64,000 nt of DNA from CAVQOB01 sp963714325 (lineage in GTDB: Bacteria; Pseudomonadota; Alphaproteobacteria; Rhizobiales; Hyphomicrobiaceae), in the NCBI GenBank assembly GCA_963714325.1, contig CAVQOB010000008.1, positions 310,001 to 374,000 of the forward strand, in the 5' to 3' direction. How positions within the stretch are numbered: the first letter of the stretch is position 1; every line of letters starts with the position of its first letter. The translations under genes were made by a program, and so were the position numbers. Positions 42,899 through 51,944 of the stretch are shown in pieces. A model generated the notes under the pieces. The model worked only from the letters and a program-made list of their open reading frames with translations. It was not told the DNA's origin and did no database searches.

Positions 42899-44233
42899 CT
42901 AACCCACTTCCGCCAATTGCCGCTCCAGCAATCGCGCCGTCCGCAGCAGGCGGCCGTCGTCGCGGCGGGCGCCGACGAGTTGCACGCCGATCGGCAATCC
43001 GTCCTCAGTAGCGAGTAACGGCAACGTTACGCTCGGCGTACCCATGTAGGTCCAGAAGGCATTGAACACGGGATTGCCGGTTGATTCGAGGCCCTTGGGC
43101 GCGGACCCAGGTGCCGCCGGGGTCAGCACGGCGTTGTAGTTCATGAACAGCTCGGCGATGCTGCGCTCGATCAGCGCGCGCGCCTCAAGCGCTGCGACGT
43201 AGGTCGAACCCTTGAGCTGTCGCCCCTCTTCGATCTGGCCGGCGAGTCGTTTCGAAATGAGATCGGGATACTTGTCGAGGACCGGTCCGTAATGTGCGGC
43301 GACCTCGACGTTTTGAATGATTTTGGCAGCCGTCAGACCGCGCTCCACCGTCGCGTCCGCAACGACGTCCTCCACTTGTCCGCCAAGCGAGGCCACCAGC
43401 TCTCCGAACGCCTCATGCAGCACGGCGTCAGCGTCTTTCCACGCGCTGGTCTTAACGAACGCAAAAGTCGGCTTCAACGGCCACGGCGCCGTCGCGGCTT
43501 GCAAGAGACTGCCGCGGCTCTGTGCTAAGCTCGCCGGATCACGCGGATCATGCCGGGCAAGGCAGTCGCCGATCAATGCGAGGTCCTCGACCGAGCGCCC
43601 GAAGATGCCGACGGTGTCGAGGGTATGCGACTGATTGAGGACGCCGGCACGCGGGATCATGCCGAAGGTTGGCTTGTAGCCGTAGACGCCGCAGAACGAT
43701 GCGGGGCGAATAACCGAGCCGCCGGTCTGCGTGCCGAGCGCCGCCGGCACCATATTATCGGCGACCGCCGCCGCCGAACCGGACGACGAACCGCCAGGCG
43801 TATGTGCGAGATTGTGCGGGTTGCGCGTGACGTTCGGCGTCAGCGTCGCCATCTCCGTGGTGATCGTTTTGCCGAGGATGATCGCTCCTGCCGCCTTCAA
43901 CGCCGAGACACAGGCAGCGTCTTCCGTCGGCCGGTTGTCCTTGAACGCCGGGGAGCCGTGCTCGGTCGGCATGTCGGCGGTGTCGATGATGTCTTTGATG
44001 CCGAAGGGTACGCCGTGCAGCGGGCCGGTGCCGTGGCCGGAGCGTTGCGCTTCATCGGCGGCTTTCGCCATCGCCAGCGCATGGTCGCCATCGAGATGCG
44101 CCCACGCCTTGACGTCACCCTCGCGCGCCTTGATGCGATCGAGGCAGGCTGTGACCAGGTCGGTGGCGGTGATCTTACCTTGGCCGATGGCGGCGGCGGC
44201 CTGAACGGCGGAGAGCGTAGTAAGGTCGGTCAT
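42899..44233 (-). CDS. Amidase signature family enzyme
   Basis: 444 residues from ATG 44233 (MTDLTTLSAVQAAAAI). Full Ser-cisSer-Lys triad: Lys80 (PFGIKDIIDT), the cis-Ser of GGSSSGSAAAVA (about 149-150) and Ser173 (GTQTGGSVIRPASFCG). It hydrolyses an amide; substrate not predictable from sequence. It follows tctC on the same strand but a terminator separates them. Confidence 0.9.
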   Translation of the reverse strand: MTDLTTLSAVQAAAAIGQGKITATDLVTACLDRIKAREGDVKAWAHLDGDHALAMAKAADEAQRSGHGTGPLHGVPFGIKDIIDTADMPTEHGSPAFKDNRPTEDAACVSALKAAGAIILGKTITTEMATLTPNVTRNPHNLAHTPGGSSSGSAAAVADNMVPAALGTQTGGSVIRPASFCGVYGYKPTFGMIPRAGVLNQSHTLDTVGIFGRSVEDLALIGDCLARHDPRDPASLAQSRGSLLQAATAPWPLKPTFAFVKTSAWKDADAVLHEAFGELVASLGGQVEDVVADATVERGLTAAKIIQNVEVAAHYGPVLDKYPDLISKRLAGQIEEGRQLKGSTYVAALEARALIERSIAELFMNYNAVLTPAAPGSAPKGLESTGNPVFNAFWTYMGTPSVTLPLLATEDGLPIGVQLVGARRDDGRLLRTARLLERQLAEVG

Positions 44234-44340
44234 GGATGATGTGGTTCCGGCGGATGGATCGGGCGACAGTTGCGCCCATACCTGCCGCATCGCGGGCGCC
44301 AAGGCAACCACCGGCCGATTTGCTGCAGACCATCCAACGC

Positions 44341-44367
44341 AAAAGAAGCTGGCGCTTTCGCACCAGC
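44341..44367 (-). terminator. Rho-independent terminator after tctC
   Basis: Read on minus: GCTGGTGC, loop GAAA, GCGCCAGC (one wobble), then TTCTTTT. Arms at 44360-44367 and 44348-44355, T run at 44341-44347. It lies 30 bases past the tctC stop. Confidence 0.8.
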
Positions 44368-44396
44368 CTCCCGGAAATCGAACGCCGGAGCGTCCA

Positions 44397-45374
44397 TCAA
44401 TTGGCAGTAACGCCCGCAGCCTTCAGTACTGGCGTCCAACGGGCAACTTCGCTTTCAACCAGTTTCTGCAGGCTTGCCGGCGAGCGTCCGGCCTTGTCCG
44501 GCAGGACAGATCCGAGGTCAGACAAACGCTTGCGAGTGCCTGCATCGTCCAACGCCTTATCCAGCGCAGCGGCAAGTTTGTCGACAGCGTCCTTCGGCGT
44601 GCCTTTCGGTGCGAACAGCGCATTCCAAGCCGAGACCTGGAACTGTGGCAGGCCTGCTTCCTTGGTGGTCGGGACGTCCGGCAATGCCGGTGACCGTTCC
44701 GGCGTCGCGATGGCCAGCGCCCTGATGTTGCCGCCCTGGATCTGCGTCACGAGGTTGACGATCTGGTCGCAACCATAGTCGACCTGGCCGGCAACCAGAT
44801 CGTTCAGCGCCGGGCCGGTGCCGCGATAGGCGACGCGGCCGGTTTTTACGCCCGCAATAGATTGGAACAGCGTGCAGGTTGTGTGCGACACCGAGCCAAC
44901 ACCCGCGTGCGCTTCATTGGCTTTGTCGCCGTTGGCTTTGAGGTAGGCGACGAACTCCTTGAGGTCCTTCGCCGGAATGTTCTTCTTCGCGACGATCAGG
45001 ATCGGCGTTCCGGCGGCAAGGCCAATCGGTTCGAAGCTCTTTGCGGGGTCATACTTAAGTCCAGGGTAGAGTGCTGGAGCCGCGCCGTGCGTGCCCATGT
45101 GTCCCATCATGATGGTGTGGCCGTCGGGCGCCGATGTCGAGCCGCGCGTGATACCCGTTGTGCCGCCGGCACCGGCGACATTTTCGATGAGGACCGGTTG
45201 GCCAAGCGTCTTGGCCATGTTCTCGCCGACGATGCGCGCGATCACGTCCGTCGGGCCGCCCGCTGCGAACGGTACGATGAGCGTAATCGGCTTCGACGGG
45301 AAGCCCTGGGCCAGTACGCCGGTCGAGGTCACAGCTGCAAGGCATGCAGCGCTCAAGAGACTGCGCAGTTTCAT
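44397..45374 (-). CDS. Tripartite tricarboxylate transporter substrate-binding protein (TctC/Bug family)
   Basis: 325 residues from ATG 45374, with GAGAGG upstream. Signal peptide (LRSLLSAACLAAVTSTGVLA), then the Bug fold: FPSKPITLIVPFAAGGPTDVIARIVGENM, NVAGAGGTTGITRGSTSAPDGHTIMMGHMG, YRGTGPALNDLVAGQVDYGCDQIVN. It delivers a carboxylate or similar ligand to TctAB. tctA and tctB lie just upstream, separated by a terminator. Ligand unknown; the downstream amidase hints at an amide or amino acid derivative. Confidence 0.9.
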   Translation of the reverse strand: MKLRSLLSAACLAAVTSTGVLAQGFPSKPITLIVPFAAGGPTDVIARIVGENMAKTLGQPVLIENVAGAGGTTGITRGSTSAPDGHTIMMGHMGTHGAAPALYPGLKYDPAKSFEPIGLAAGTPILIVAKKNIPAKDLKEFVAYLKANGDKANEAHAGVGSVSHTTCTLFQSIAGVKTGRVAYRGTGPALNDLVAGQVDYGCDQIVNLVTQIQGGNIRALAIATPERSPALPDVPTTKEAGLPQFQVSAWNALFAPKGTPKDAVDKLAAALDKALDDAGTRKRLSDLGSVLPDKAGRSPASLQKLVESEVARWTPVLKAAGVTAN

Positions 45375-45397
45375 TCGTTCCATCCTCTCAAAGTGTC

Positions 45398-45434
45398 GAA
45401 AAAGAAAACCGCCCCACACGGTCGTGTGAAGCGG
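45398..45434 (-). terminator. Rho-independent terminator between tctA and tctC
   Basis: Read on minus: CCGCTTCACAC, loop GACC, GTGTGGGGCGG, followed by TTTTCTTTTT. Arms at 45424-45434 and 45409-45419. It lies after the tctA stop and before the tctC ribosome site, so tctC is either transcribed from its own promoter or reached by partial read-through. Confidence 0.82.
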
Positions 45435-45471
45435 CATTGAAGCCTGAATTGCGGCGATTACGTGATGCGCG

Positions 45472-46974
45472 TTACTCCGTAAAGACCGTATCGCGACTTT
45501 TTTGGATCGAAGGTAAAAGCGCAATGATGACCAGCAGCAGCGATATCGCCAGCAGCCCGCCAGCCAACGGACGCTCGATGAAGGTCATAAAGGTGCCGCG
45601 CGAGATAACCAGCGCTTGCCGCAGTTTCTCTTCCATCAGGCGGCCAAGCACGAAACCGAGCAACAGCGGCGGCACCTCGAAGCCGAACTTCATGAGCGCG
45701 TAGCCGAACAGTCCAAAAGCGGCTGTCAGGGCAACCTCGATCGCCGAGTTGTTGACCGAGTAGATACCGATGCAGCAGAACAGCACGATGGCCGGGAACA
45801 GCAGTCGGTATGGCACCTTCAGCAATCGGATCCAAAGGCCGATCAGCGGCAGGTTGATGATCAGCAACATCAGATTGCCGATCCACATTGAGGCGATCAT
45901 GCCCCAGAACAGCTGCGGCTGTTTCGAGATGATCTGTGGTCCCGGCACGATGCCGTGAATGGTCATAGCGCCGACCATCAACGCCATCACGGCGTTGGGC
46001 GGGATGCCGAGCGTCAGCAACGGAATGAAGGCCGTCTGCGCGCCAGCATTGTTCGCCGACTCCGGTCCGGCTACACCTTCGATCGCCCCCTTGCCGAAAC
46101 GCGAGGGGTCTTTGGCAAGCTTCTTCTCTAGCGTGTAAGATGCAAACGGGCCAAGCACGGCGCCGTTCCCCGGCAACAGACCGAGGATCGATCCGACGAA
46201 TGTCCCGCGCATAATGGGATTGAAGGATTGACGGAATTCAGCGCCCGTCGGCAGCAAACGACCGATCTTGGCGTGGACAACGTCGCGCGCTTCCGGGGTC
46301 TCGAGGTTCTTGAGAATTTCGGCAAAACCGAACATGCCCATGGCGATCACTGCGAAGTCGAGGCCGTCGGAAATTTCACTCCAGCCGAAGGTCAGGCGTT
46401 CTTCGCCGGTTTCAAGGTCGGTGCCGACGGTCGACAGCAGGATACCGAGCACGATCATTGCCATCGCTTTCGGCACCGAGCCGCGTGCCAGCACGACGGC
46501 GAACATCAGGCCGAGGACCATCAATGCGAAGTAGTCGGCGGGGCCAAACAGGAGCGCGAGTTTGGTCAGCGGAATGCCAAGCGCCGCAATGACCAGCGTC
46601 GCAATGGTACCCGCGATAAACGAGCCGATCGCGGCGATACCGAGCGCTGCGCCAGCGCGGCCTTGGCGGGCCATCTGATGCCCATCGAGTGTCGTGACAA
46701 CGGCGGTGGCTTCGCCGGGAATATTGACCAGAATGGCCGTTGTCGAGCCGCCGTACTGGGCGCCGTAGTAGATGCCAGCGAGCATGATCAGCGCGCCGAC
46801 CGGAGGCAGGCCGAATGTGATCGGCAGCAGCATCGCGATCGTCGCGATCGGCCCGACGCCCGGTAGTACGCCAATGAGCGTGCCGATCAAGCAGCCGATG
46901 AAGCAGAGGCCGAGGTTCTGAAATGTCAGCGCGACCGACATGCCCAAGCTGAGATTATTGATCAGGTCCATCAT
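45472..46974 (-). CDS. Tripartite tricarboxylate transporter large permease (TctA)
   Basis: 500 residues with about 11-12 membrane helices. Family motifs: LIGVLPGVGPIATIAMLLPITFGLPPVGALIMLAGIYYGAQYGGSTTAILVNIPGEATAVVTTLDGHQMARQGRAGAALGIAAIGSFIAG and the second half-repeat GSILGLLPGNGAVLGPFASYTLEKK. It is the transport channel. Start ATG 46974 lies 16 bases after the tctB stop. Confidence 0.95.
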   Translation of the reverse strand: MMDLINNLSLGMSVALTFQNLGLCFIGCLIGTLIGVLPGVGPIATIAMLLPITFGLPPVGALIMLAGIYYGAQYGGSTTAILVNIPGEATAVVTTLDGHQMARQGRAGAALGIAAIGSFIAGTIATLVIAALGIPLTKLALLFGPADYFALMVLGLMFAVVLARGSVPKAMAMIVLGILLSTVGTDLETGEERLTFGWSEISDGLDFAVIAMGMFGFAEILKNLETPEARDVVHAKIGRLLPTGAEFRQSFNPIMRGTFVGSILGLLPGNGAVLGPFASYTLEKKLAKDPSRFGKGAIEGVAGPESANNAGAQTAFIPLLTLGIPPNAVMALMVGAMTIHGIVPGPQIISKQPQLFWGMIASMWIGNLMLLIINLPLIGLWIRLLKVPYRLLFPAIVLFCCIGIYSVNNSAIEVALTAAFGLFGYALMKFGFEVPPLLLGFVLGRLMEEKLRQALVISRGTFMTFIERPLAGGLLAISLLLVIIALLPSIQKSRDTVFTE

Positions 46975-46990
46975 GGTGCTGTATTCCCGA

Positions 46991-47560
46991 TCAACGATTG
47001 AACAGCCCGAGCACCGTGCTCGCGAACCACTTTTTGAATGTCACGTATCCGGCCGACACCGGTTCGGGCACGAGGCCGAGTGGATCGAAGGGGATCGGCA
47101 ATCCCAACATGTCCTTGAACATGAACCCGCATAGCGCCGTCAACACGACCGCAAAGATTGCGACCTCCCACCATTTCGTGTCGCGATCGGCTAACGCCGA
47201 GATCATCACGGCCAGCGGCCCGGCAACGATCAACCCGGCAGTTCGCACCGTCGATGCAAAGACGAGCACTGAGCCGAGAACAAAAACAATGCCACGCAGC
47301 GACCAGGGCTCGAGGCTTTCGCCAGCCGTTGTGAAAGCCTGGATGATGAGCAGCAAACCAAAACCCGCGATGATCGCAGCGGTAACTTTGGGCATCAGAC
47401 CAGGGCCAATGCCGGAGAGCTGGCCGAACTTGAGACTGAAGGAACCGATGAGAGCGAAGGCTGCAAGGGCTAAAAGGAATAAGCCCGCGCCCAATTCGCG
47501 CGTTGACTTTATCGCGCCGCGCGGCCGATCGCCCGCCGCTGCACCGGTTTCATTCGACAT
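46991..47560 (-). CDS. Tripartite tricarboxylate transporter small permease (TctB)
   Basis: 189 residues, four predicted helices (AGLFLLALAAFALIGSFSL, KVTAAIIAGFGLLLIIQAF, GIVFVLGSVLVFASTVRTAGLIVAGPLAVMISALAD, WEVAIFAVVLTALCGFMFKDMLGLPIPF), typical of TctB. First gene of the tctBAC set; transcribed away from the enoyl-CoA hydratase gene. Confidence 0.88.
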   Translation of the reverse strand: MSNETGAAAGDRPRGAIKSTRELGAGLFLLALAAFALIGSFSLKFGQLSGIGPGLMPKVTAAIIAGFGLLLIIQAFTTAGESLEPWSLRGIVFVLGSVLVFASTVRTAGLIVAGPLAVMISALADRDTKWWEVAIFAVVLTALCGFMFKDMLGLPIPFDPLGLVPEPVSAGYVTFKKWFASTVLGLFNR

Positions 47561-47813
47561 TGTGCCTCCCCAAGGACGCGGCTGTTACTTTGCGCGGCAT
47601 GCGCCAATTCTGTTTACGGTATGCGCCAGCTTGTTGTCTCCAAGCTGTTAGACTTTGGCATACCAGACGATCTTCTAACGACGGTACCGATGTGAGTCCA
47701 GCGATCCATTGCATTCGCGCTCCGCAATCGAGGGGGAGCGGAGGCAGGGCTGCAACACTCGCCCGATCCTGATATGATGGATGGTAGCTGCACTCGGAGG
47801 GATGGATCAACGC

Positions 47814-48593
47814 ATGTCGGATGAACTGCTTTACGCCGTCGAGGGCGGCATTGGCCACGTTGTCTTTAACCGCCCGCAGGCGCGCAATGCGCTGACCTTT
47901 GGCATGTACGAGCGTTTGGCCGAGATCTGCCGGACGGTGCCGATGGATGGCTCCGTCAAGGCGATCGTCATGTCGGGGGCGGGCGGCAAGGCATTTGCAG
48001 CGGGGACGGACATTTCGCTGTTTCGCGACTTCAAGACACCGGCGCAGGGCATTGCCTATGAGAAGGCGGCGGACGTCAATTTTTCGGCGATCGAAGCGTG
48101 TCCGGTCCCGACCATTGCGGCGATCTCCGGCGCCTGCACCGGTGGCGGGGCCGGCATTGCTGCCTGTTGCGATATGCGCATTGCCACCAAAGATATGAAA
48201 TTCGGCTTCCCGATCGCGCGCACACTCGGCAACTGTCTGTCGTCGGCAACCCTGGCCCGTCTTGTTGCGCTGATCGGCCAGGCGCGCGTCATCGACCTGA
48301 TCTACACATCGCGGCTGATCGAAGCCGACGAAGCCATGAAGCTCGGTCTGGTGACGGAGCTCTTTGACGACCATGATGCGGTTGTTGCGCGTGGTGTGGC
48401 GATCGCGCAGCTGTTAGCGGGGCACGCGCCGCTGACGATGCGCGTCACGAAGGAATTGCTGCGCCGCATGCGCCAAGCACTGCCCAAGGTCGACGACGAA
48501 GATCTTGTGGCCCAAGTTTATACCAGCCACGACTTCCGCGAGGGGCTCGACGCCTTCCTGACCAAGCGGAAGCCAAACTGGACGGGGAAGTAA
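47814..48593 (+). CDS. Enoyl-CoA hydratase/isomerase family protein
   Basis: 259 residues from ATG 47814 (MSDELLYAVEGGIGHVVFNRPQARNALTF); in-frame ATGs at 47802 and 47781 are alternatives. Crotonase fold: AIVMSGAGGKAFAAGTDISLF (oxyanion hole), CPVPTIAAISGACTGGGAGIAACCDMRIA (second oxyanion Gly region), FGFPIARTLGNCLS. The usual catalytic Glu pair of hydratases is not clear in ARTLGNCLSSATL, so another crotonase reaction is possible. It converges with the LysR gene 20 bases downstream. Confidence 0.85.
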   Translation: MSDELLYAVEGGIGHVVFNRPQARNALTFGMYERLAEICRTVPMDGSVKAIVMSGAGGKAFAAGTDISLFRDFKTPAQGIAYEKAADVNFSAIEACPVPTIAAISGACTGGGAGIAACCDMRIATKDMKFGFPIARTLGNCLSSATLARLVALIGQARVIDLIYTSRLIEADEAMKLGLVTELFDDHDAVVARGVAIAQLLAGHAPLTMRVTKELLRRMRQALPKVDDEDLVAQVYTSHDFREGLDAFLTKRKPNWTGK

Positions 48594-48613
48594 AGTTGCG
48601 GATTGGGCGACCA

Positions 48614-49513
48614 TCACGTCGCGTCGGCTTCGATGCGCAGCCAAGCGATGAAGTCTTGGACTGCTGGCAAGCTGGCAACGTCGGGGAGTGTCACCGCATA
48701 ATGTTTCCAGTTCGTGGGCACCTCGCCGGAGAATAGTCGAATCAAGCGCTGGGTCCGGAGCTCGTCGGCGACTAAACTCTTTCGCGCGATGGCCGCGCCG
48801 AGACCGCCTGCCGCGGCTTCCAGCGTGATCGCGGCGCCATTGAAGCGCACACCCTTATCGAGAACGTCGAGCGGCAAATTGTGATGCGCAAACCAATTGC
48901 GCCAGTTGGCGCCGCTATCGTCGTTCTCGGCGGTAACGTCAATGATGCGAGTCAATCGAACAACATCGAGTGGTCGAACAACCGGTCCATGATCGGCAAG
49001 AAAGCGAGGGCTGACGACGGGAAAGATCGTGTCGCCCATCAACAATTCAGTGTGCATGCCAGGATAGCCGCCAATACCAAATCGCAGAGCGATGTCATGC
49101 GTCCGCTGTGATAAGTCAACCACCGCCAGGTCAGCCGAGACATTCAGTTCGACATCGGGATTGGCCGCCTGGAAGCGGTGCAGGCGTGGCGCGAGCCAAC
49201 GCGTCACATGTGACGGGATGGCCGTAATCCGCAACGTGCTGCTGTGCCGGCGATCGATGCTGGTGACGGCGCGGCGGATCTCGGCGAGTGCCCGTTGCAT
49301 GCCGATGGCAAGGCGTTCGCCTTCCGGTGTGATGTCGATACGACGTGTATGCCGCGTGAACAGCACGGTCCCCAGTTCGTCTTCGAGTGCCGCCACGCGA
49401 TGGCTGACGGCGCTAGCCGTCACGCCAAGTTCTTCACCAGCGTCCTTGAAGCTCTTCAGCCGCGCCGCGGCTTCGAACACCCGCAGCGTGTCCAGTGGTG
49501 GCAAGCGTCGCAT
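48614..49513 (-). CDS. LysR family transcriptional regulator (GcvA-like)
   Basis: 299 residues from ATG 49513, with GGAG five bases upstream; the open frame extends upstream without similarity. N-terminal winged helix (LPPLDTLRVFEAAARLKSFKDAGEELGVTASAVSHRVAALEDELGTVLFTRHTRRIDITPEGERL) and a substrate-binding domain with periplasmic-binding fold. The LRVFEAAARLxSFxxAAxEL pattern is that of GcvA-type regulators. Target not evident; it is divergent from a DUF1127 gene at 49740. Confidence 0.9.
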   Translation of the reverse strand: MRRLPPLDTLRVFEAAARLKSFKDAGEELGVTASAVSHRVAALEDELGTVLFTRHTRRIDITPEGERLAIGMQRALAEIRRAVTSIDRRHSSTLRITAIPSHVTRWLAPRLHRFQAANPDVELNVSADLAVVDLSQRTHDIALRFGIGGYPGMHTELLMGDTIFPVVSPRFLADHGPVVRPLDVVRLTRIIDVTAENDDSGANWRNWFAHHNLPLDVLDKGVRFNGAAITLEAAAGGLGAAIARKSLVADELRTQRLIRLFSGEVPTNWKHYAVTLPDVASLPAVQDFIAWLRIEADAT

Positions 49514-49739
49514 TAAAACTCCAGTCGAAACAATCATGAAGGACCGAATAGCAATCAAAGAAATGCTGGCAGTATGGATGAGCGCAGGTCGTCCATGGCA
49601 TGACAAATCGTCGTTTGTCGAGCCACCACTCACACGGCATATGTCCGCTCCGATCCGCCTGCCTGATGTGGCCGCGAGCGCCGCTCAAGTGACAGTGCGG
49701 ATTCATCGAATGTCTGACATTTTAATTACGGAGATTATT

Positions 49740-50048
49740 GTGAGCAGCACCTCGAATTTTGGGACCGCGCGTATTGCAAGCGACCTTCAAAAATGTGATT
49801 GCGTCGCCGACGTCGTTGCACATCCGTCCGGCAAGCGTCGAACTCGTTTGGCGGCAATTCTCAGCGGATTGCAGAGTTGGATTTTGAAACTCAATCAGCG
49901 GCGGATCATCGCCGAATTGGAGTTGATGGATGATCGGCTCCTGGCTGACATTGGGCTTTCGCGCAGCGATATTTCCAATGCGCTGCAGCCGTCATCATTC
50001 TCGTCCCGAAGAGTCTGTGCTTGGAAGTTGAGTTTACCCCAGGACTGA
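49740..50048 (+). CDS. DUF1127 family small protein
   Basis: 102 residues from GTG 49740, preceded by GGAGA with five-base spacing; an ATG at 49710 has no ribosome site. The C-terminal half is the DUF1127 motif (LQSWILKLNQRRIIAELELMDDRLLADIGLSRSDISNALQ). Short DUF1127 proteins in alphaproteobacteria bind RNA and affect phosphate and carbon metabolism; this one is a longer member with an N-terminal region. A hairpin at 50135 follows. Confidence 0.75.
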   Translation: MSSTSNFGTARIASDLQKCDCVADVVAHPSGKRRTRLAAILSGLQSWILKLNQRRIIAELELMDDRLLADIGLSRSDISNALQPSSFSSRRVCAWKLSLPQD

Positions 50049-50134
50049 TCGTAGCAATCGCAAACGCGCCACCACCGCGACTAAGCCTGACGGACGCTAT
50101 ACGGCCCGAGTTTGGCGCCCTGACGACATAGCAA

Positions 50135-50169
50135 CCCTCTCCCTGTGTGTTGCAAACATAGGGAGAGGG
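50135..50169. terminator. Perfect hairpin between convergent genes
   Basis: Arms CCCTCTCCCT (50135-50144) and AGGGAGAGGG (50160-50169), 15-base loop. It lies between the DUF1127 gene (+) and the dioxygenase gene (-) and probably blocks read-through in both directions. No T run on either side, so it may instead be a REP-like element. Confidence 0.55.
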
Positions 50170-50190
50170 CCTACCCAGTGCCAAACGCCG

Positions 50191-50853
50191 TCACCCGACG
50201 ACCAAATCGAAAATCGCCACCAGCGCATCTGGCTCCCGGCCATCGCCCGGATTGAAACGTACGATGACGCTGTCGCGTTGGCGCGGGTCCCGGATGCTGT
50301 TGAGTACGCCATCCCTCGCGTTCTGCTGTTCACCGAAAACGTAGAGTTGCGTTAGAAGCGCAACGCCACCCGGTCGCTCGACTTTGAAGTGGATATGCGG
50401 CGTGCGGCCGGGATAGGCCGACGGGCGAATAGTGCGAAACGTATACTTGCCACCAGCATCCGTTACGGAACGTCCACGCCCCTGAAAGCCAGCGTCGCGT
50501 TTTCGCCCGCCACGCTCGTCGCGGGGATGGCGATAAACCCCGTTTGCATCACATTGCCAAATTTCGACTGTCGCTCCAGCGACCGAATGGCCGGCAACAT
50601 CAAGCACACGGCCTTCAACATAGGCGATCTGGCCGATAGCCTTTGCTGCTTCGCCTTGTACAACGACAAGGTCGTTGTCGGTGTCGCCGGTCCAACTGAC
50701 CGGGTAGTAAGGACCTTCAGTCTGGCGTGGCGTCAGTGTGGGCCTTTGCTGTGCGAGTAAGCTCGGCACGGGCAGAAGCGTGACCGATGCCGCAGCCACC
50801 AGCCCGGTGATCAGGGTTCTGCGGCCCAAGTGAGGTGTCAGGACGTGTATCAT
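50191..50853 (-). CDS. Secreted intradiol ring-cleavage dioxygenase family protein
   Basis: 220 residues, GGAG CCGCA before the ATG. N-terminal twin-arginine-like or Sec signal (LGRRTLITGLVAAASVTLLPVPSLLA). Protocatechuate/catechol dioxygenase fold: TEGPYYPVSW (first iron Tyr), GHSVAGATVEIWQCDANGVYRHP (second Tyr), and GRTPHIHFKV (two iron His). Export of an intradiol dioxygenase is less common than the cytoplasmic form, and suggests action on extracellular or periplasmic aromatics such as lignin fragments. Substrate not known. Confidence 0.85.
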   Translation of the reverse strand: MIHVLTPHLGRRTLITGLVAAASVTLLPVPSLLAQQRPTLTPRQTEGPYYPVSWTGDTDNDLVVVQGEAAKAIGQIAYVEGRVLDVAGHSVAGATVEIWQCDANGVYRHPRDERGGRKRDAGFQGRGRSVTDAGGKYTFRTIRPSAYPGRTPHIHFKVERPGGVALLTQLYVFGEQQNARDGVLNSIRDPRQRDSVIVRFNPGDGREPDALVAIFDLVVG

Positions 50854-51036
50854 TGCGGCTCCAATTTTCTACATTCTATATGCCGAACGGGCCAACTTGC
50901 CCAAGTCCGGTGGCTGAATGCGCACGCGTCCGATCACTTTCCTGCGATCGATGTCATTTGAGTTCGGCGCCTGGCTCCGCTACATCGACAAGGGATCGGC
51001 CCTGTCGGCCAACGGACATACGCGGAGGACAACGTC

Positions 51037-51933
51037 ATGGCGAACGTCGCAGTCATCGGGCTTGGCAACATGGGCGCACCCATGGCCGGCAATCTCGTCA
51101 AGAAGGGCCATGACGTCCGCGGCTTCGATCTTGTGCAAGCGAATCTCGAGGCATCCAGCAAGCGCGGCGTGACCATCGCGGCGTCCGCCGCCGCCGCCGT
51201 CAATGGCGCCGACGCGGTTATCACCATGCTGCCGGCCGGCAAAGATACCATTGCGGTTTACAGCAAGTCCGGCGTCCTGGAGGCAGCACCCAAGGGCGCC
51301 GTTTTCGTCGACTGCTCGACCATCGATGTCGCGTCCGCACGCGCAGCACACGAACTCGCAACCAAGGCCGGGATGCTATCGTTGGACAGCCCGGTCTCCG
51401 GCGGTGTCGGTGGCGCCGAGGCCGCAACCTTGACGCTGATGATCGGCGGCAGCAAGGCCGCTTTCGACAAGGCCAAGCCCGTCCTCGGAGCCGTCAGCAA
51501 GAAGATTGTTCACTGCGGCAATGCGGGTGCAGGGCAAGCGGCGAAAATCTGCAACAACATGATCCTCGGCATTTCTATGATTGCCGTCTGCGAAGGATTT
51601 GCACTCGCCGAGAAACTTGGGCTCTCGCATCAGGCGCTCTATGACGTTGCCTCCACCGCATCGGGCCAGTGCTGGAGCCTGACGAGCTATTGCCCGGTCC
51701 CGGGCCCCGTTCCAGCAGCGCCATCCAACAATGGCTTCAAGCCGGGCTTTGCGGCGGCGCTGATGGTCAAGGACTTGATGCTGGCGCAAGAGGCGGCGCG
51801 CGGTTGTGGCGCAGCGACACCGATGGGCGCGGAGGCAGCCCAGCTCTATCAGTTGTTTGCCAATGCCGGCAACGCCGGCGTCGACTTCTCGGGCATTATC
51901 GAGTTCATCCGCGGCAAGTCGAGCACCACGTGA
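51037..51933 (+). CDS. mmsB: 3-hydroxyisobutyrate dehydrogenase
   Basis: 298 residues, GGAGG eight bases before the ATG. NAD-binding GLGNMGAPMAGNLVKKGHDV, substrate motif DSPVSGGVGGAEAATLTLMIGG, catalytic Lys in GAGQAAKICNNMILG, and the C-terminal KDLMLAQEAA. It oxidises 3-hydroxyisobutyrate to methylmalonate semialdehyde in valine breakdown. First of a run of three plus-strand genes with small gaps (HAD enzyme 11 bases later, isomerase 25 bases after that). Confidence 0.92.
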   Translation: MANVAVIGLGNMGAPMAGNLVKKGHDVRGFDLVQANLEASSKRGVTIAASAAAAVNGADAVITMLPAGKDTIAVYSKSGVLEAAPKGAVFVDCSTIDVASARAAHELATKAGMLSLDSPVSGGVGGAEAATLTLMIGGSKAAFDKAKPVLGAVSKKIVHCGNAGAGQAAKICNNMILGISMIAVCEGFALAEKLGLSHQALYDVASTASGQCWSLTSYCPVPGPVPAAPSNNGFKPGFAAALMVKDLMLAQEAARGCGAATPMGAEAAQLYQLFANAGNAGVDFSGIIEFIRGKSSTT

Positions 51934-51944
51934 AGGGATTCGAC

